Assembly (NCBI RefSeq): GCF_016735595.1
Contig: NZ_JAERRB010000001.1
Coordinates: 1,178,001-1,242,000, forward strand
Origin: Chryseolinea lacunae
GTDB lineage: Bacteria; Bacteroidota; Bacteroidia; Cytophagales; Cyclobacteriaceae
Direction of reading: 5' to 3'
Length of the DNA: 64,000 bases
Positions 17,000 to 26,393 of the stretch are shown here, piece by piece (within the stretch, counting starts at the first letter, position 1; each line of letters opens with the position of its first letter). The notes beneath the pieces are model-generated. The model was given only the letters and a program-made list of their open reading frames with translations, was not told where the DNA came from and did no database searches. A program made the translations under genes and the position numbers.

Positions 17000-19900
17000 A
17001 TGATCCGGAGCATTTTTCTTTTTTTAGGTGTGGTGGCAAGCTGCTTTTTGGCGCAGGTTCAGGTTGGGCGCGCGCAATCCACCTTCTTCTCCACCCTCAC
17101 CACCCGCAAGGGCCTGCCCTCGAACATCATCAGCGCCATTGCCCAGGACAATCACCATTTTATCTGGATTGGAACGGCCAATGGCGTGTGTCGCTATGAC
17201 GGCTATCGTTTCAAGGTTTTTAAACGCGAAGAGTCTCTTCACTCCCTGCCTGCCAACGAAACCAGTTCATTGTTGGTGGATGGCGACGACCTGTGGGTGG
17301 GCACATGGCAAGGGCTCTGCAAGATCAACACCCTCACCTTCGAAGTGACGCGCATCGACCTGAAGGGCAACAACGTGGTGCGCACTCTATATAAAGACGC
17401 TCACCACAATCTCTGGATCGGCACCACCACCGGGCTGGTGCGCTTTAACCGCCAGAACAACCAGTTCAAAACCTTCACCACCGAAAACAGCCGCCTGAGC
17501 CACAACACCATTCGCGCCATTCACGAAGATGCCCGCGGAACCCTGTGGGTGGGCACCTACGACGGGCTCAATCAATTTGGACCGAACGAGATGTTCGAAT
17601 CGTTTGACCTGAAAGGCGACTACAAGCCCGCGCTGAAAAACAATCTCATCTGTGACATCAAGCCCGTGAATGGTGTCGACTCCTTATTATGGATCGGAAC
17701 AGAAACCGGTCTTTGCCTCTTCAACACGCGCTCGCATCGCTACACCGCCTACACGGCGGCCAATTCGAAGTTGAGCAACGAAGTGGTGAAGAACATCTAT
17801 TCCGACGCCGAAGGCACACTTTGGCTGGGCACTGATTTCGGGCTAAACCTGTTCGATCCCAATACCAACACGAACCGCGCTTACTTTCACAATCCACAGG
17901 TTTCGTATTCCATTGCCAGCAACGTGATCTGGCAGATTTTTGAAGACGATGGCGGCGTGATCTGGCTGGTGACTTCAAATGGTCTGAGCCGCATCGACAA
18001 GCACCAGAATTTTTATCGCTACCACGAAGTGACGCACCAAACGCATCAGCAAACCGTGGGCAACCAGGTGAAGGCCATGCTGGTGACGCGCAAGGGTGTG
18101 ATCTGGCTGGCCACCATTCACGGCGTGATCCGCGAAGATCCTGAAACCAAAACGCGCACGTGGTTCGACATCGACTCGCCCCCGGCCAGCCGAATCCTGC
18201 TGAACAACGTGAACACGTTAAAGGAAGATGACTATGGCCGCATCTGGATTGGCACCGCGGGCGGCATCAACGTGTGGGATGAAGGTCAGAAAAAAATGTA
18301 TGCACTCACCGCGCGCTCCGACAACGGACTCACGTCGAACTACATTGCCAACTTCATTCAAGGTTCCGATGGTTCGTTTTGGGTGAGCGCGTGGGAAGGC
18401 GGTTTGTTTAAAGTGGTGAGTGGTTTTCAGAATCTCGATGCCATTCGCTTCGAACTGGTGGGCGATTTCAGTTCCGAAAAAAACACCTATGCCCTGAACG
18501 CCCTCTGGGCCATTCGCGACAACGCATTGCACCGCATCGATGTGAACACGTTCATAACAAAGAAGATCAAGGGCTTTGACGATGTGGCGCAGGGCAAAGA
18601 CATCTACAGCCTTTATGCTTCGCCCAAGGGGAGCCTGTGGGCTGGCACGCAAAACGGGTTGATCGAATACAAACCCCAGGCCGACTCTGCATTTTTCTAT
18701 CCCATCATCACGGGCAACGATGTGGACCTCAACACCATCATTGCCGACGTGCACGGCAACGTGTGGGCGGCGGCCAACAACTTTGTTATCAAATTTAAAA
18801 CGGCCGATCACACGTTCGAAATATTTCCCCTCGACAAAGAGCTTCCGCTGAAAACATTTTCAAACAGCTGTGCAGCACGCACGTTGACCGGTGAGATTCT
18901 GTTTGGAGGCGACAACGGCTACATCAGCCTCTCCCCTTCCATCCGCCCCAACACCTACACGCCCAACATTTACCTGACCGGCCTCGAGATCAACAACCAC
19001 GTGATCTTTGCCCGCGAGGTGCTCGACGACAACGTGTTGCTGAATGAAGACATTGCCTTTGCCAAAACGCTTACGCTGGAATATGCCCAACGCTCTATCG
19101 CCTTCGAGTTCTCGGCCCTGCATTATTGGCAACCCGACATCAACGTGTATGCCTACAAGCTGGATGGCTTTGACGACGACTGGAAGTATGTGTCGGGTTT
19201 GAAAAATTTCGCCGTCTACTCCAATCTTTCGCCAGGCAGCTATACGCTGCACGTGAAGGGCACCAACAACTATGGCCTGTGGAGCGACAAGTTGGCTTCA
19301 ATGCAAATTGTGGTGAAGCCTCCGCTGTTTCTCAGCCCCATGTTTATCATCCTGTATGTGATTCTGCTCATTGTGCTGGGCGTGGTTGCGCTGCGCATCT
19401 ACCTGGTGAGAATTCATTTGAAGAACGAGGTGAAGATTGCGCGGCTGGAAAAAGAACATGCCGAAGAGATTGTTCAAACCAAACAACAGTCGTTCACCAA
19501 CATTTCGCACGAGCTGCGCACGCCCATCAGCCTCATCATTCCGCCCATTCAACAAATCATTAAACACGGCAACCTGGATGAAGAAGACCAGAGCCTGATT
19601 TTGCTGGCCGAGAAAAATTCGCAACGCCTGCTTCGCCTCATCAACCAAATTCTGGATTTCAGAAAGCTGGAACATGAAAACCAGTCGCTGAAGATCACGC
19701 AGTTTGATTTGATTCCGTTCTGCAAAGAATTGTATTCGCTATTTTCGGACAAAGCCGCGCGCAAAGAAATAGAGTTCACGTTCCACACACCGCTGGAAGA
19801 ATGTTTGCTGTGGGCCGATACCGAAAAGGTGGAGACCATTTTGTTTAATCTTTTATCGAACGCGTTCAAGTTCACGCCCAAGCGTGGCACCATTGCCGTG

Positions 19901-21097
19901 ACCATCGACGAAGTGGAGCCGCGAAAGGGGTTTGAACAGGGAGCTGTGCAAATCACCGTGTCGGACTCGGGCATTGGCATTGCTCCGGCCGAGCAGTCGA
20001 AAATATTTGAGCGCTTTTATCAAACACGCGAGGCCCGCAAGATTGAAGACGGGTCGGGCATCGGCCTCACGCTGGTGGCCGAATATACCAAGTTGCTGCG
20101 CGGCGATGTGAGCGTGGAAAGTTCCAAAGGCAAAGGCACGTGCTTCACATTGTGTTTCCCCTTGGGCAGTGCGCACTTTCCCATCGACAACCGCGAGCCC
20201 AACAAAGAGATCAGCATCCTTGCCACCAAGGCCGCCGCCGAAAACGAAGACCATCGCTATGAGTTTGGTCTGCGGTCTGACAAGCCCCTCATTCTGATTG
20301 TGGAAGACAACACCGACATGGTGAACTTTATCCAGATCAGCCTGAAAGAAAAATATAACTTCATTACCGCCGAAAATGGCGAGGAAGGGTTTCAGAAGTG
20401 TCACAACTTCATTCCCGACATCATTGTGAGCGACATCATGATGCCCGTGATGGATGGGCTGGCCTTTTGCCGCAAGGTGAAGGCCGATCCGAAGACAAGC
20501 TCTGTGCCCATCATTCTGCTGACGGCAAAAAGCCTAACGTCTCAAAAAGTGGAAGGCATTCGCGTGGGCGCCGACATCTACCTCACCAAGCCGTTTGAGA
20601 TTGAAGTGCTGGAAGCACACATCGACCACCTGCTGGAACGCAAGGCCGAGCTGTCGGAATATTTCAGACACGAGCTCATCACCGAACCGCTGGCCGACTC
20701 GGGAAAAGAAAACGAAGACAACCGTTTCCTGAAGAAAGTGATGAACACCATTGAAGCCAACATCTCCAACTCCGAATTCAGCGTGGAGCTGCTCAGCGAA
20801 GAAATGGGCATGAGCTCAACCCACCTCTACCGCAAACTGAAAGCGCTCACGCATTTGTCGGCCAACGAGATCATCAAAAAATATCGCATCAAAAAAGCGT
20901 CGCTGCTGCTGAAGAACAAGGAAGGCAACATTTCGGAAATCATGTATGACGTGGGCTTCTCCAACCTGTCGTATTTTTCCAAATGTTTCAAGACGGAATA
21001 CGGTCTCAGCCCCAAGGAGTATCAGCAAAAGATGAGCAAAACCACGTTCGATCTGGAAGAAGATCTGCAACCCGAAAACGACCGTCCCCACGCCTGA
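17000..21097 (+). CDS. Hybrid two-component regulator of the galactan locus
   Basis: A 1365-residue single-chain two-component system. It has a signal sequence (1-27), about fourteen propeller repeats of the two-component regulator type (30-700, many WIGT/WVGT-DGL blades), a Y_Y_Y domain (about 705-775, ending SDKLASMQIVVKPP) and one membrane helix (about 785-810). The histidine kinase has the H box NISHELRTP (H837), followed by an ATPase with GSGIGL. A receiver domain carries DIMMPVMDG (D1145), and an AraC helix-turn-helix pair ends the protein. The periplasmic part should bind a galactan-derived oligosaccharide and activate the divergent Sus operon. The start is placed at ATG 17000; a GTG at 16991 is also in frame. 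Confidence 0.95.
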   Translation: MIRSIFLFLGVVASCFLAQVQVGRAQSTFFSTLTTRKGLPSNIISAIAQDNHHFIWIGTANGVCRYDGYRFKVFKREESLHSLPANETSSLLVDGDDLWVGTWQGLCKINTLTFEVTRIDLKGNNVVRTLYKDAHHNLWIGTTTGLVRFNRQNNQFKTFTTENSRLSHNTIRAIHEDARGTLWVGTYDGLNQFGPNEMFESFDLKGDYKPALKNNLICDIKPVNGVDSLLWIGTETGLCLFNTRSHRYTAYTAANSKLSNEVVKNIYSDAEGTLWLGTDFGLNLFDPNTNTNRAYFHNPQVSYSIASNVIWQIFEDDGGVIWLVTSNGLSRIDKHQNFYRYHEVTHQTHQQTVGNQVKAMLVTRKGVIWLATIHGVIREDPETKTRTWFDIDSPPASRILLNNVNTLKEDDYGRIWIGTAGGINVWDEGQKKMYALTARSDNGLTSNYIANFIQGSDGSFWVSAWEGGLFKVVSGFQNLDAIRFELVGDFSSEKNTYALNALWAIRDNALHRIDVNTFITKKIKGFDDVAQGKDIYSLYASPKGSLWAGTQNGLIEYKPQADSAFFYPIITGNDVDLNTIIADVHGNVWAAANNFVIKFKTADHTFEIFPLDKELPLKTFSNSCAARTLTGEILFGGDNGYISLSPSIRPNTYTPNIYLTGLEINNHVIFAREVLDDNVLLNEDIAFAKTLTLEYAQRSIAFEFSALHYWQPDINVYAYKLDGFDDDWKYVSGLKNFAVYSNLSPGSYTLHVKGTNNYGLWSDKLASMQIVVKPPLFLSPMFIILYVILLIVLGVVALRIYLVRIHLKNEVKIARLEKEHAEEIVQTKQQSFTNISHELRTPISLIIPPIQQIIKHGNLDEEDQSLILLAEKNSQRLLRLINQILDFRKLEHENQSLKITQFDLIPFCKELYSLFSDKAARKEIEFTFHTPLEECLLWADTEKVETILFNLLSNAFKFTPKRGTIAVTIDEVEPRKGFEQGAVQITVSDSGIGIAPAEQSKIFERFYQTREARKIEDGSGIGLTLVAEYTKLLRGDVSVESSKGKGTCFTLCFPLGSAHFPIDNREPNKEISILATKAAAENEDHRYEFGLRSDKPLILIVEDNTDMVNFIQISLKEKYNFITAENGEEGFQKCHNFIPDIIVSDIMMPVMDGLAFCRKVKADPKTSSVPIILLTAKSLTSQKVEGIRVGADIYLTKPFEIEVLEAHIDHLLERKAELSEYFRHELITEPLADSGKENEDNRFLKKVMNTIEANISNSEFSVELLSEEMGMSSTHLYRKLKALTHLSANEIIKKYRIKKASLLLKNKEGNISEIMYDVGFSNLSYFSKCFKTEYGLSPKEYQQKMSKTTFDLEEDLQPENDRPHA

Positions 21098-21104
21098 TCA
21101 AAAA

Positions 21105-21134
21105 CAAAACGCCCGCTCCAACCGGAACGGGCGT
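21105..21134 (-). terminator. Terminator for the minus-strand hydrolase gene
   Basis: Inverted repeat arms of 11 bp with one mismatch (outer ends 21109 and 21134). Read on the minus strand, the hairpin is followed by TTTTGTTTTT. It lies 62 bp beyond the stop of the minus-strand hydrolase and 12 bp beyond the stop of the hybrid regulator, so it may also help end the plus-strand message. Confidence 0.7.
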
Positions 21135-21195
21135 GAAGACAGGATTGGGATGGCCGCCCGATAAAATATACCGAACGGCCTATCCCAAACTTTTC

Positions 21196-22038
21196 TTAAA
21201 TGTGACTTAACAACACCGGCCAAAGCGATGACTCGAATCGCTTCCGGAAGACACCGCTGTGTCCTACTTTGAGCCGCGTGTAGCGGGTTGTGTCAATTTT
21301 TAAAATGCGTGTGGGCGCATTCGGAAAAAAATTCATCATGAGCGAAACAGTTTTGTCGTTGGCAATGTAGTCGTCGCTGAAGTAGATGGCGGTGATGGGT
21401 GTTTTGATTTTATAAAACCGGTCCGTCTTCAGGTGTCGCGCAATGAAACCGCCGTAGTAGTTTTTGCTGAGGCACCACGAACGCCATTCGAGCAGCGCAT
21501 TGGGCGGCAGGTTTTCGCCCCAGCCTATTTTTTTCATCTGGCCATAGCCATAGTAGCGAATCATGAGCGGGCCGATCACAAACCACAACAACCAGATGAC
21601 GGCTTTCATTGGATACGGAAAGTAGCGCCAATAGCCAAGCGCCGCGTTGATGGCGATGATCTGCTTGATGTGTTGATGCTGATCCAGAAAACCCACCAGC
21701 TGCGCGCCGATGCTGTGGCCTATCCACACGATGTCGCGACAACCGCGTTCTTCCACCAAATAGTTCAACATCGTGTTCATGTCGAGCGTGCCCCACTCGT
21801 GCAGGAAGATGGCCGACTGTTTCAGATCTGGCGGGGCCGACTCCCCTATGCCGCGGTAGTCGAACAACAGCACGGTGTAGCCGCCCTTCACCAGGTAGTT
21901 TGCAAAATTGAGATAATACTCCTTCTTAATACATGTGGCGGAACTGATCACTACCGTTCCGCGCACATCCGTTTCAGGTATTCCAAGCAGTCCGTGCAAC
22001 ACATAGCCATCGGATGCTTTCAACATTAGTTTTTCCAA
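21196..22038 (-). CDS. Alpha/beta hydrolase
   Basis: A 280-residue cytoplasmic-looking protein without a signal peptide. It has LLFDYRGIGESAP near residue 60, a nucleophile elbow GHSIGAQ near residue 107 (Ser nucleophile), an insertion with a hydrophobic lid (WLLWFVIGPLM), an Asp near DDYIAND and a C-terminal VGHSG histidine. It resembles the predicted hydrolases annotated as COG4757-like. Substrate unknown. The gene faces the hybrid regulator tail to tail and is preceded at 33 bp by a possible small gene on the same strand. Confidence 0.8.
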   Translation of the reverse strand: MEKLMLKASDGYVLHGLLGIPETDVRGTVVISSATCIKKEYYLNFANYLVKGGYTVLLFDYRGIGESAPPDLKQSAIFLHEWGTLDMNTMLNYLVEERGCRDIVWIGHSIGAQLVGFLDQHQHIKQIIAINAALGYWRYFPYPMKAVIWLLWFVIGPLMIRYYGYGQMKKIGWGENLPPNALLEWRSWCLSKNYYGGFIARHLKTDRFYKIKTPITAIYFSDDYIANDKTVSLMMNFFPNAPTRILKIDTTRYTRLKVGHSGVFRKRFESSLWPVLLSHI

Positions 22039-22071
22039 GAGGGTTTTTGATTAAAGCGTGAATCAAAATAG

Positions 22072-22230
22072 TCAGACGGGATTCATGTCCTCGTTGCACA
22101 GTCGTGCGAGTTTGTAGAAAAAGAGATACACATTTTCGAAGCGTTCCTTGCCGGGGAAACGAAATGTTCGCTTGGGCCGATCACTATTCCCAGTGATGGT
22201 GTGGTGGGGAGGAGAGGGATTTTTTTTCAT
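22072..22230 (-). CDS. Possible 52-residue small protein
   Basis: An open frame from an ATG at 22230 to a TGA at 22072 on the minus strand encodes 52 residues. The N-terminus is MKKNPSPPHH and the rest is basic and aromatic (FRFPGKERF, YLFFYKLARL). It lies 33 bp before the hydrolase gene and could be co-transcribed. No family is recognised; reality rests on position and on the protein-like composition of its second half. Confidence 0.35.
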   Translation of the reverse strand: MKKNPSPPHHTITGNSDRPKRTFRFPGKERFENVYLFFYKLARLCNEDMNPV

Positions 22231-22365
22231 GATGCTTGTGTGTTTTATTTTATAACATCACAAATCTGCGTTGAAAAAAAGTGAATGTATGGTGATGTGG
22301 TTGCAGTGACGGGTATGCTCGTTGCATTTGTGATGCACACAAAAAGTTGATGCATTTTTTTACCA

Positions 22366-25128
22366 CTATGCCGACATGCGATCGGAATATTCGCGCGGTG
22401 ACACGCCGTATTTTTTCCGGAACCGTTTTGAAAAATAGGATTGCTCCGAAAAACCAACCGCATACGCTATCTGCGACAACGTGTCGGATTTGTTTTCGAT
22501 GAGCTTCGCGGCATGTTGCAAACGCAAGTCGCTTATCAGCTCGCTGGGCGATGTGTCGAGAATCATCTTCACTTTGCGAAACAGCTGTGCGCGACTGAGG
22601 CACATTTCGTCGGCAAGTTTTTCTACACCAAACGCTGTATCCCCCAGATGCCGGTAGATGATTGCCGTGATGTTGTCGATGAACCTTGCTTCGATGCTCG
22701 ATGGCACCGGCAGTTGCGTGGCCGGTGCAGCATGGGGCGCGTTTTCAAATCGCTTGCGGTAGTGTGTGGCCAGGTTCTTTCTGTTGTTGATGATGCCCGC
22801 CACGCGTGCTTCCAGTTCCTGCATGGAAAATGGTTTTGCCAGGAAGGCATCGGAACCCAGTTGAAGCGCGGCGATTTTTTCGTCGTGGCCCACTTTTGCG
22901 GTGAGTAGCACCACGGGAATGTGATGTGTGCGCTCATCCTGCTTTAGCCGTTTCAAAAATTCAACGCCGTCCATCTCGGGCATCATCACGTCTGACAAGA
23001 TCAGGCTTGGCATTCGCGCGGTCGCGATCTGCAATGCTTCACGGCCGTTGGTGGCGGTGAAGATGTTGAATGCGTTTTTGAAATGATCGCCGATGAACCG
23101 ACGAAGTTCCTGGTTGTCTTCCACAATCAACAACGACTCCGCGAAATGCTCCACCGGTTCGTCGTCGCTGTCGCGCACCGACAATGTGGGCTCGGGCACC
23201 AGCGACGAAGGAAGAATGACAGCCGGCAATGCGTCGGCCGACGATCGCACCAAGGGCAACACCACTTCTACTGATGTGCCCTGTTCCAGTTCGCTGCTCA
23301 CGGAAATGGAACCGCCGTGCACGTTCACCAACTCCCGCACCAGGGCAAGACCAAGGCCTGTGCCCGGCATGCTGGTGTTTTCCATTTCGCCCGATTGATA
23401 GAAGGGCGTGAAGATATGCGGCAGGTCGTCGGCCGAAATGCCCTTGCCAGTGTCGGCAATGCAAATGAGCAAATTGTTCAGGGCATTGTCGACCGTGATG
23501 TAGATGGCAATGGTTTCGTTTGCCGGTGTGAACTTGAAGGCGTTGGACAACAGGTTGGTCAGAATTTTTTCCAGCTTGTCAGGATCGAATGCAAACGGCA
23601 TGTCGGGCACCGACAAGGTGTAGGTAAACGAAATGTGCTGGCTTTGCGACCACGCCTCGAACGACGCGAGCAACGGTGTGAGGAACTTTGTGAGGTCGCC
23701 GTCTTGCCTGTGAACTTCCATTTTGCCCGCTTCCAGTTTGGAAAGATCCAGCACCTGGTTCACCAGTTCGGCCAGGCGGTTGGCGTTGCGCATCACCAGC
23801 TTCAGATCGTCTTTGTCGTGTTGGGTGAGGGTGGGCGACTTTAGTTTTTCTTCGAGGGGCGCCAGGATCAGGGTGATGGGTGTCCGGAACTCGTGCGAGA
23901 TGGAGGTGAAGAAACGCGAGCGGATGGCATCGGCTTCCTGAAGTTTTTCGTTCAGTTGTTTTTGTGTGACCAGTAATTGCCGGGCCTTGCGGTTGCGCAG
24001 GCGCTGAAGCCTGAAGATGACCCCTCCTAGTATGAGCAGCAACACCGCCACCATCACCAGACCTTTTCGCCACAGCGCCTCGGTTTTCTTTTCCTGCTCC
24101 AGCAGCATGATGGTCTGCTCTTTCTTTTCGGTCTGATAGCGTGTTTCCAGTTCGGCAATCTGTTTGTATTTCTCTTCGTTCATGGTGCTGTCGCGGGCAG
24201 CCATGTAGGCGTCGACATAGTGGCGAACGTCGTCCACTTTTCCCTGGTGAATTTTGAGGTCGATCAGCCCTTGATAGATGTGAGCCTTTTGTACAATGAG
24301 TTTATTTTTGATAGACACCTGCAGGGCTTCCGTCAGATACTTTTCGGCGTTGGTGTAGTCTTTGAGTTGAATATAAATGTTTCCCAAATCGCCCAGCACG
24401 TTCAGTTCGGCGGCATGGTTCTGCACCTCGCGTGCCGCCCCGAGTGCGCGCAGCTCGTAGGCGATGGCCACCGTGGGATTGGTCTCGTGATTGATCCACC
24501 CCAGCTGACACAGAATGTGCGGAAGGAAATAGCGCACGTTGTGTTTGTTGGCCAGCACCAGGCTTTTTTCAAGGTAGATGCGTGCACTGTCTTCTGCCTG
24601 GTGAACGTAGTGCCACATGCCTACGGAACAATAGACCTTTGTGAGCAGTGACATGTTGCGGGTTGCCTGTGCTGCACGTATGGCTTGTTCATAGTAGTGT
24701 TTTCCTTTTTTCTGATCGCCCAGGTTCACATAGATGTTTGCCAGCACGCGACAGGCTTCCCCTTTTTCATTGAGGTCGCCACGCTGCTCGGCCAGGGTGA
24801 GTGCCTTCATGGCATGATCGATGCCATTGTGATAGTTGGCCGACAACTGGTGTGCCATGGCCAGGGCATTGTGGGCCCTGATCACACCGGGTTCAAAGTT
24901 CAGCGAGGTGGCCAGCGTCAGGGCGGATGTGCCATAGTCGAGAATCTCGTTGTTGCTCACGCCGATGTAGGCTCGCGAAAGACTTGTCAACAGGTTTACC
25001 CGCTGGGTGTCGGTTGCGTTGTGTTGTTGCAGTAGCCGCTTCAGGCTGTCGATTTGAATGTCTTTTTGTTGCGCATGCCCCACAGCCGTGCACATCACGC
25101 AGAACCCCGCGATCAGAAATCTTTTCAT
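22366..25128 (-). CDS. TPR-type hybrid sensor kinase/response regulator with AraC domain
   Basis: A 920-residue protein. The ATG at 25128 is preferred because it gives a signal peptide (MKRFLIAGF...HAQ). Tetratricopeptide repeats fill residues about 40-320 (pattern ALTLAEQRGD, KGKHYYEQAI, NAEKYLTEAL). A coiled linker and a membrane helix follow (about 355-375). Then come the kinase H box SISHEFRTP (H412), an ATPase with GTGLGL, a receiver with DVMMPEMDG (D713), and an AraC domain with QIAYAVGFSEQSYFSKRF. Unlike classical hybrid regulators the sensor is a TPR array rather than a propeller. No Sus operon adjoins, so its target is elsewhere or is the neighbouring hydrolase or 7-TM gene. Confidence 0.93.
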   Translation of the reverse strand: MKRFLIAGFCVMCTAVGHAQQKDIQIDSLKRLLQQHNATDTQRVNLLTSLSRAYIGVSNNEILDYGTSALTLATSLNFEPGVIRAHNALAMAHQLSANYHNGIDHAMKALTLAEQRGDLNEKGEACRVLANIYVNLGDQKKGKHYYEQAIRAAQATRNMSLLTKVYCSVGMWHYVHQAEDSARIYLEKSLVLANKHNVRYFLPHILCQLGWINHETNPTVAIAYELRALGAAREVQNHAAELNVLGDLGNIYIQLKDYTNAEKYLTEALQVSIKNKLIVQKAHIYQGLIDLKIHQGKVDDVRHYVDAYMAARDSTMNEEKYKQIAELETRYQTEKKEQTIMLLEQEKKTEALWRKGLVMVAVLLLILGGVIFRLQRLRNRKARQLLVTQKQLNEKLQEADAIRSRFFTSISHEFRTPITLILAPLEEKLKSPTLTQHDKDDLKLVMRNANRLAELVNQVLDLSKLEAGKMEVHRQDGDLTKFLTPLLASFEAWSQSQHISFTYTLSVPDMPFAFDPDKLEKILTNLLSNAFKFTPANETIAIYITVDNALNNLLICIADTGKGISADDLPHIFTPFYQSGEMENTSMPGTGLGLALVRELVNVHGGSISVSSELEQGTSVEVVLPLVRSSADALPAVILPSSLVPEPTLSVRDSDDEPVEHFAESLLIVEDNQELRRFIGDHFKNAFNIFTATNGREALQIATARMPSLILSDVMMPEMDGVEFLKRLKQDERTHHIPVVLLTAKVGHDEKIAALQLGSDAFLAKPFSMQELEARVAGIINNRKNLATHYRKRFENAPHAAPATQLPVPSSIEARFIDNITAIIYRHLGDTAFGVEKLADEMCLSRAQLFRKVKMILDTSPSELISDLRLQHAAKLIENKSDTLSQIAYAVGFSEQSYFSKRFRKKYGVSPREYSDRMSA

Positions 25129-25238
25129 ACGTGTAAAAAATGATTGCTTTAAGTTAACGGCTCCGGTAACGGTTATTAATCGCCGGAGCGTAACAAATGT
25201 TGCAACACGTTCGCGGCAACAGCCCACAACAGGGGACT

Positions 25239-25270
25239 ATGCAACCAAATTACCCTGGAATGCAACCAAA
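25239..25270 (-). promoter_or_regulatory. Second 21-bp-spaced direct repeat, before the TPR hybrid regulator
   Basis: ATGCAACCAAA occurs at 25239-25249 and again at 25260-25270, exactly 21 bp apart and 111 bp upstream of the regulator's start. Closer to the gene is a hairpin with 7-bp perfect arms (25160-25166 and 25183-25189). The spacing matches AraC-type tandem half-sites, so autoregulation, or control of the divergent 7-TM gene, is possible. Confidence 0.5.
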
Positions 25271-25467
25271 GGAAACCGCATGATGCATGTTCAGAATGAG
25301 ACGCATGGTTGAGGTCATACCCATATTCCGGTATGCGCATCCGCATCGATTTTTATTCTGCGCGTGTTCTTGCAAGACGCAGGCCGAAGCTTTAACTTCA
25401 TTACCCTCGCCTGCCCGAAACCGTGATAGACCGCCATTGCGACGGCGCTGTTATAAAAGAACATCCT

Positions 25468-26220
25468 ATGAGAGCGGCCTACACTATCTATCCGAAGATC
25501 AGTTTCTTCATCGTCTTCCTGTTTTTACTTTCTTTCGTCGCCTTCTATCCGCGCTATTTCGCCACGCTTCACGCATCGCCCTGGCACATCCACGTGCACT
25601 ATGTTCTGATGATGGTGTGGACCGCCATGCTCATTGTTCAACCGTGGCTGATTTCAAAAAAGAAGTTTGCCGCGCACCGCGCCTTTGGCCGGCTTAGCTA
25701 TTTTTTGGTGCCGCTGGTGGTGGCCTTTGGCTACCTGATGTTGCGCAATGGCTATTATCAATCCATCGCCGATCTGCAACATGAGGTAGACGCCGGCACA
25801 AGCACAAAGACGCCAGCGGAAATCGTGCACCTGGCCCGCACCTACACCGGATTGCCCGTCTATTATTTTATGGTGCTGATCCTGTTTTATCCGCTGGCCA
25901 TTCTCAACAAAACCAAACCGCTGGTGCACGCCAAATACATGGTGGCTGCATCACTGAGCATCATCGGCCCGATTATGGATCGCGCTATCTACTTCACGAC
26001 CGTAAATACAGGCAACACACCGATCTTTGGCCCGGAGTATGTTTCCTTTTTTATCATCGATGCCATCCTACTGTATGTGCTCTTTCTTGACTACAAGAAC
26101 AAAACATCGACACTGCCTACCCTTGTTTGTCTCTTGGTTTTTGTTGGGGAGCAGATTGTTTATGCGTTCTTTCTGGACTCCGGGGCGTACCAACTCTTTT
26201 CCGGGTTGCTGCTGTTCTAA
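25468..26220 (+). CDS. Seven-helix membrane protein of unknown function
   Basis: A 250-residue integral membrane protein with about seven helices. Several histidines cluster at helix ends (HASPWHIHVHY near residue 40; AHRAFGRLSY near 75; LVHAKYM near 155), a pattern reminiscent of small haem- or metal-binding membrane proteins such as the DUF2306/cytochrome b561-like group. The family is not identified with certainty. An ATG at 25468 is used because it places the first helix close to the N-terminus; in-frame codons 45 bp upstream encode an unlikely polar extension. It is transcribed divergently from the TPR hybrid regulator. Confidence 0.75.
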   Translation: MRAAYTIYPKISFFIVFLFLLSFVAFYPRYFATLHASPWHIHVHYVLMMVWTAMLIVQPWLISKKKFAAHRAFGRLSYFLVPLVVAFGYLMLRNGYYQSIADLQHEVDAGTSTKTPAEIVHLARTYTGLPVYYFMVLILFYPLAILNKTKPLVHAKYMVAASLSIIGPIMDRAIYFTTVNTGNTPIFGPEYVSFFIIDAILLYVLFLDYKNKTSTLPTLVCLLVFVGEQIVYAFFLDSGAYQLFSGLLLF

Positions 26221-26349
26221 CTCTGGCGCCGGAGCGTAGTGCATTGTCGCCAGCCTCCAAGACATATCAACCAATTCACAAAATGGCGGCATTCCCACCG
26301 ATTTAAACGGTTGCAGTGGATGTTCAATCACAAAACGCAACCTAATTTA

Positions 26350-26373
26350 ATAAGTATACGTTTGTTTACTTAT
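26350..26373. promoter_or_regulatory. Palindromic operator before the TetR gene
   Basis: A 24-bp imperfect palindrome: 10-bp arms (26350-26359, 26364-26373) that match at nine positions around a 4-bp centre, ending 20 bp before the TetR start. Size, symmetry and position are those of a TetR-family autoregulatory operator. Confidence 0.65.
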
Positions 26374-26393
26374 GTTTGTGAAACGATTTGCCC

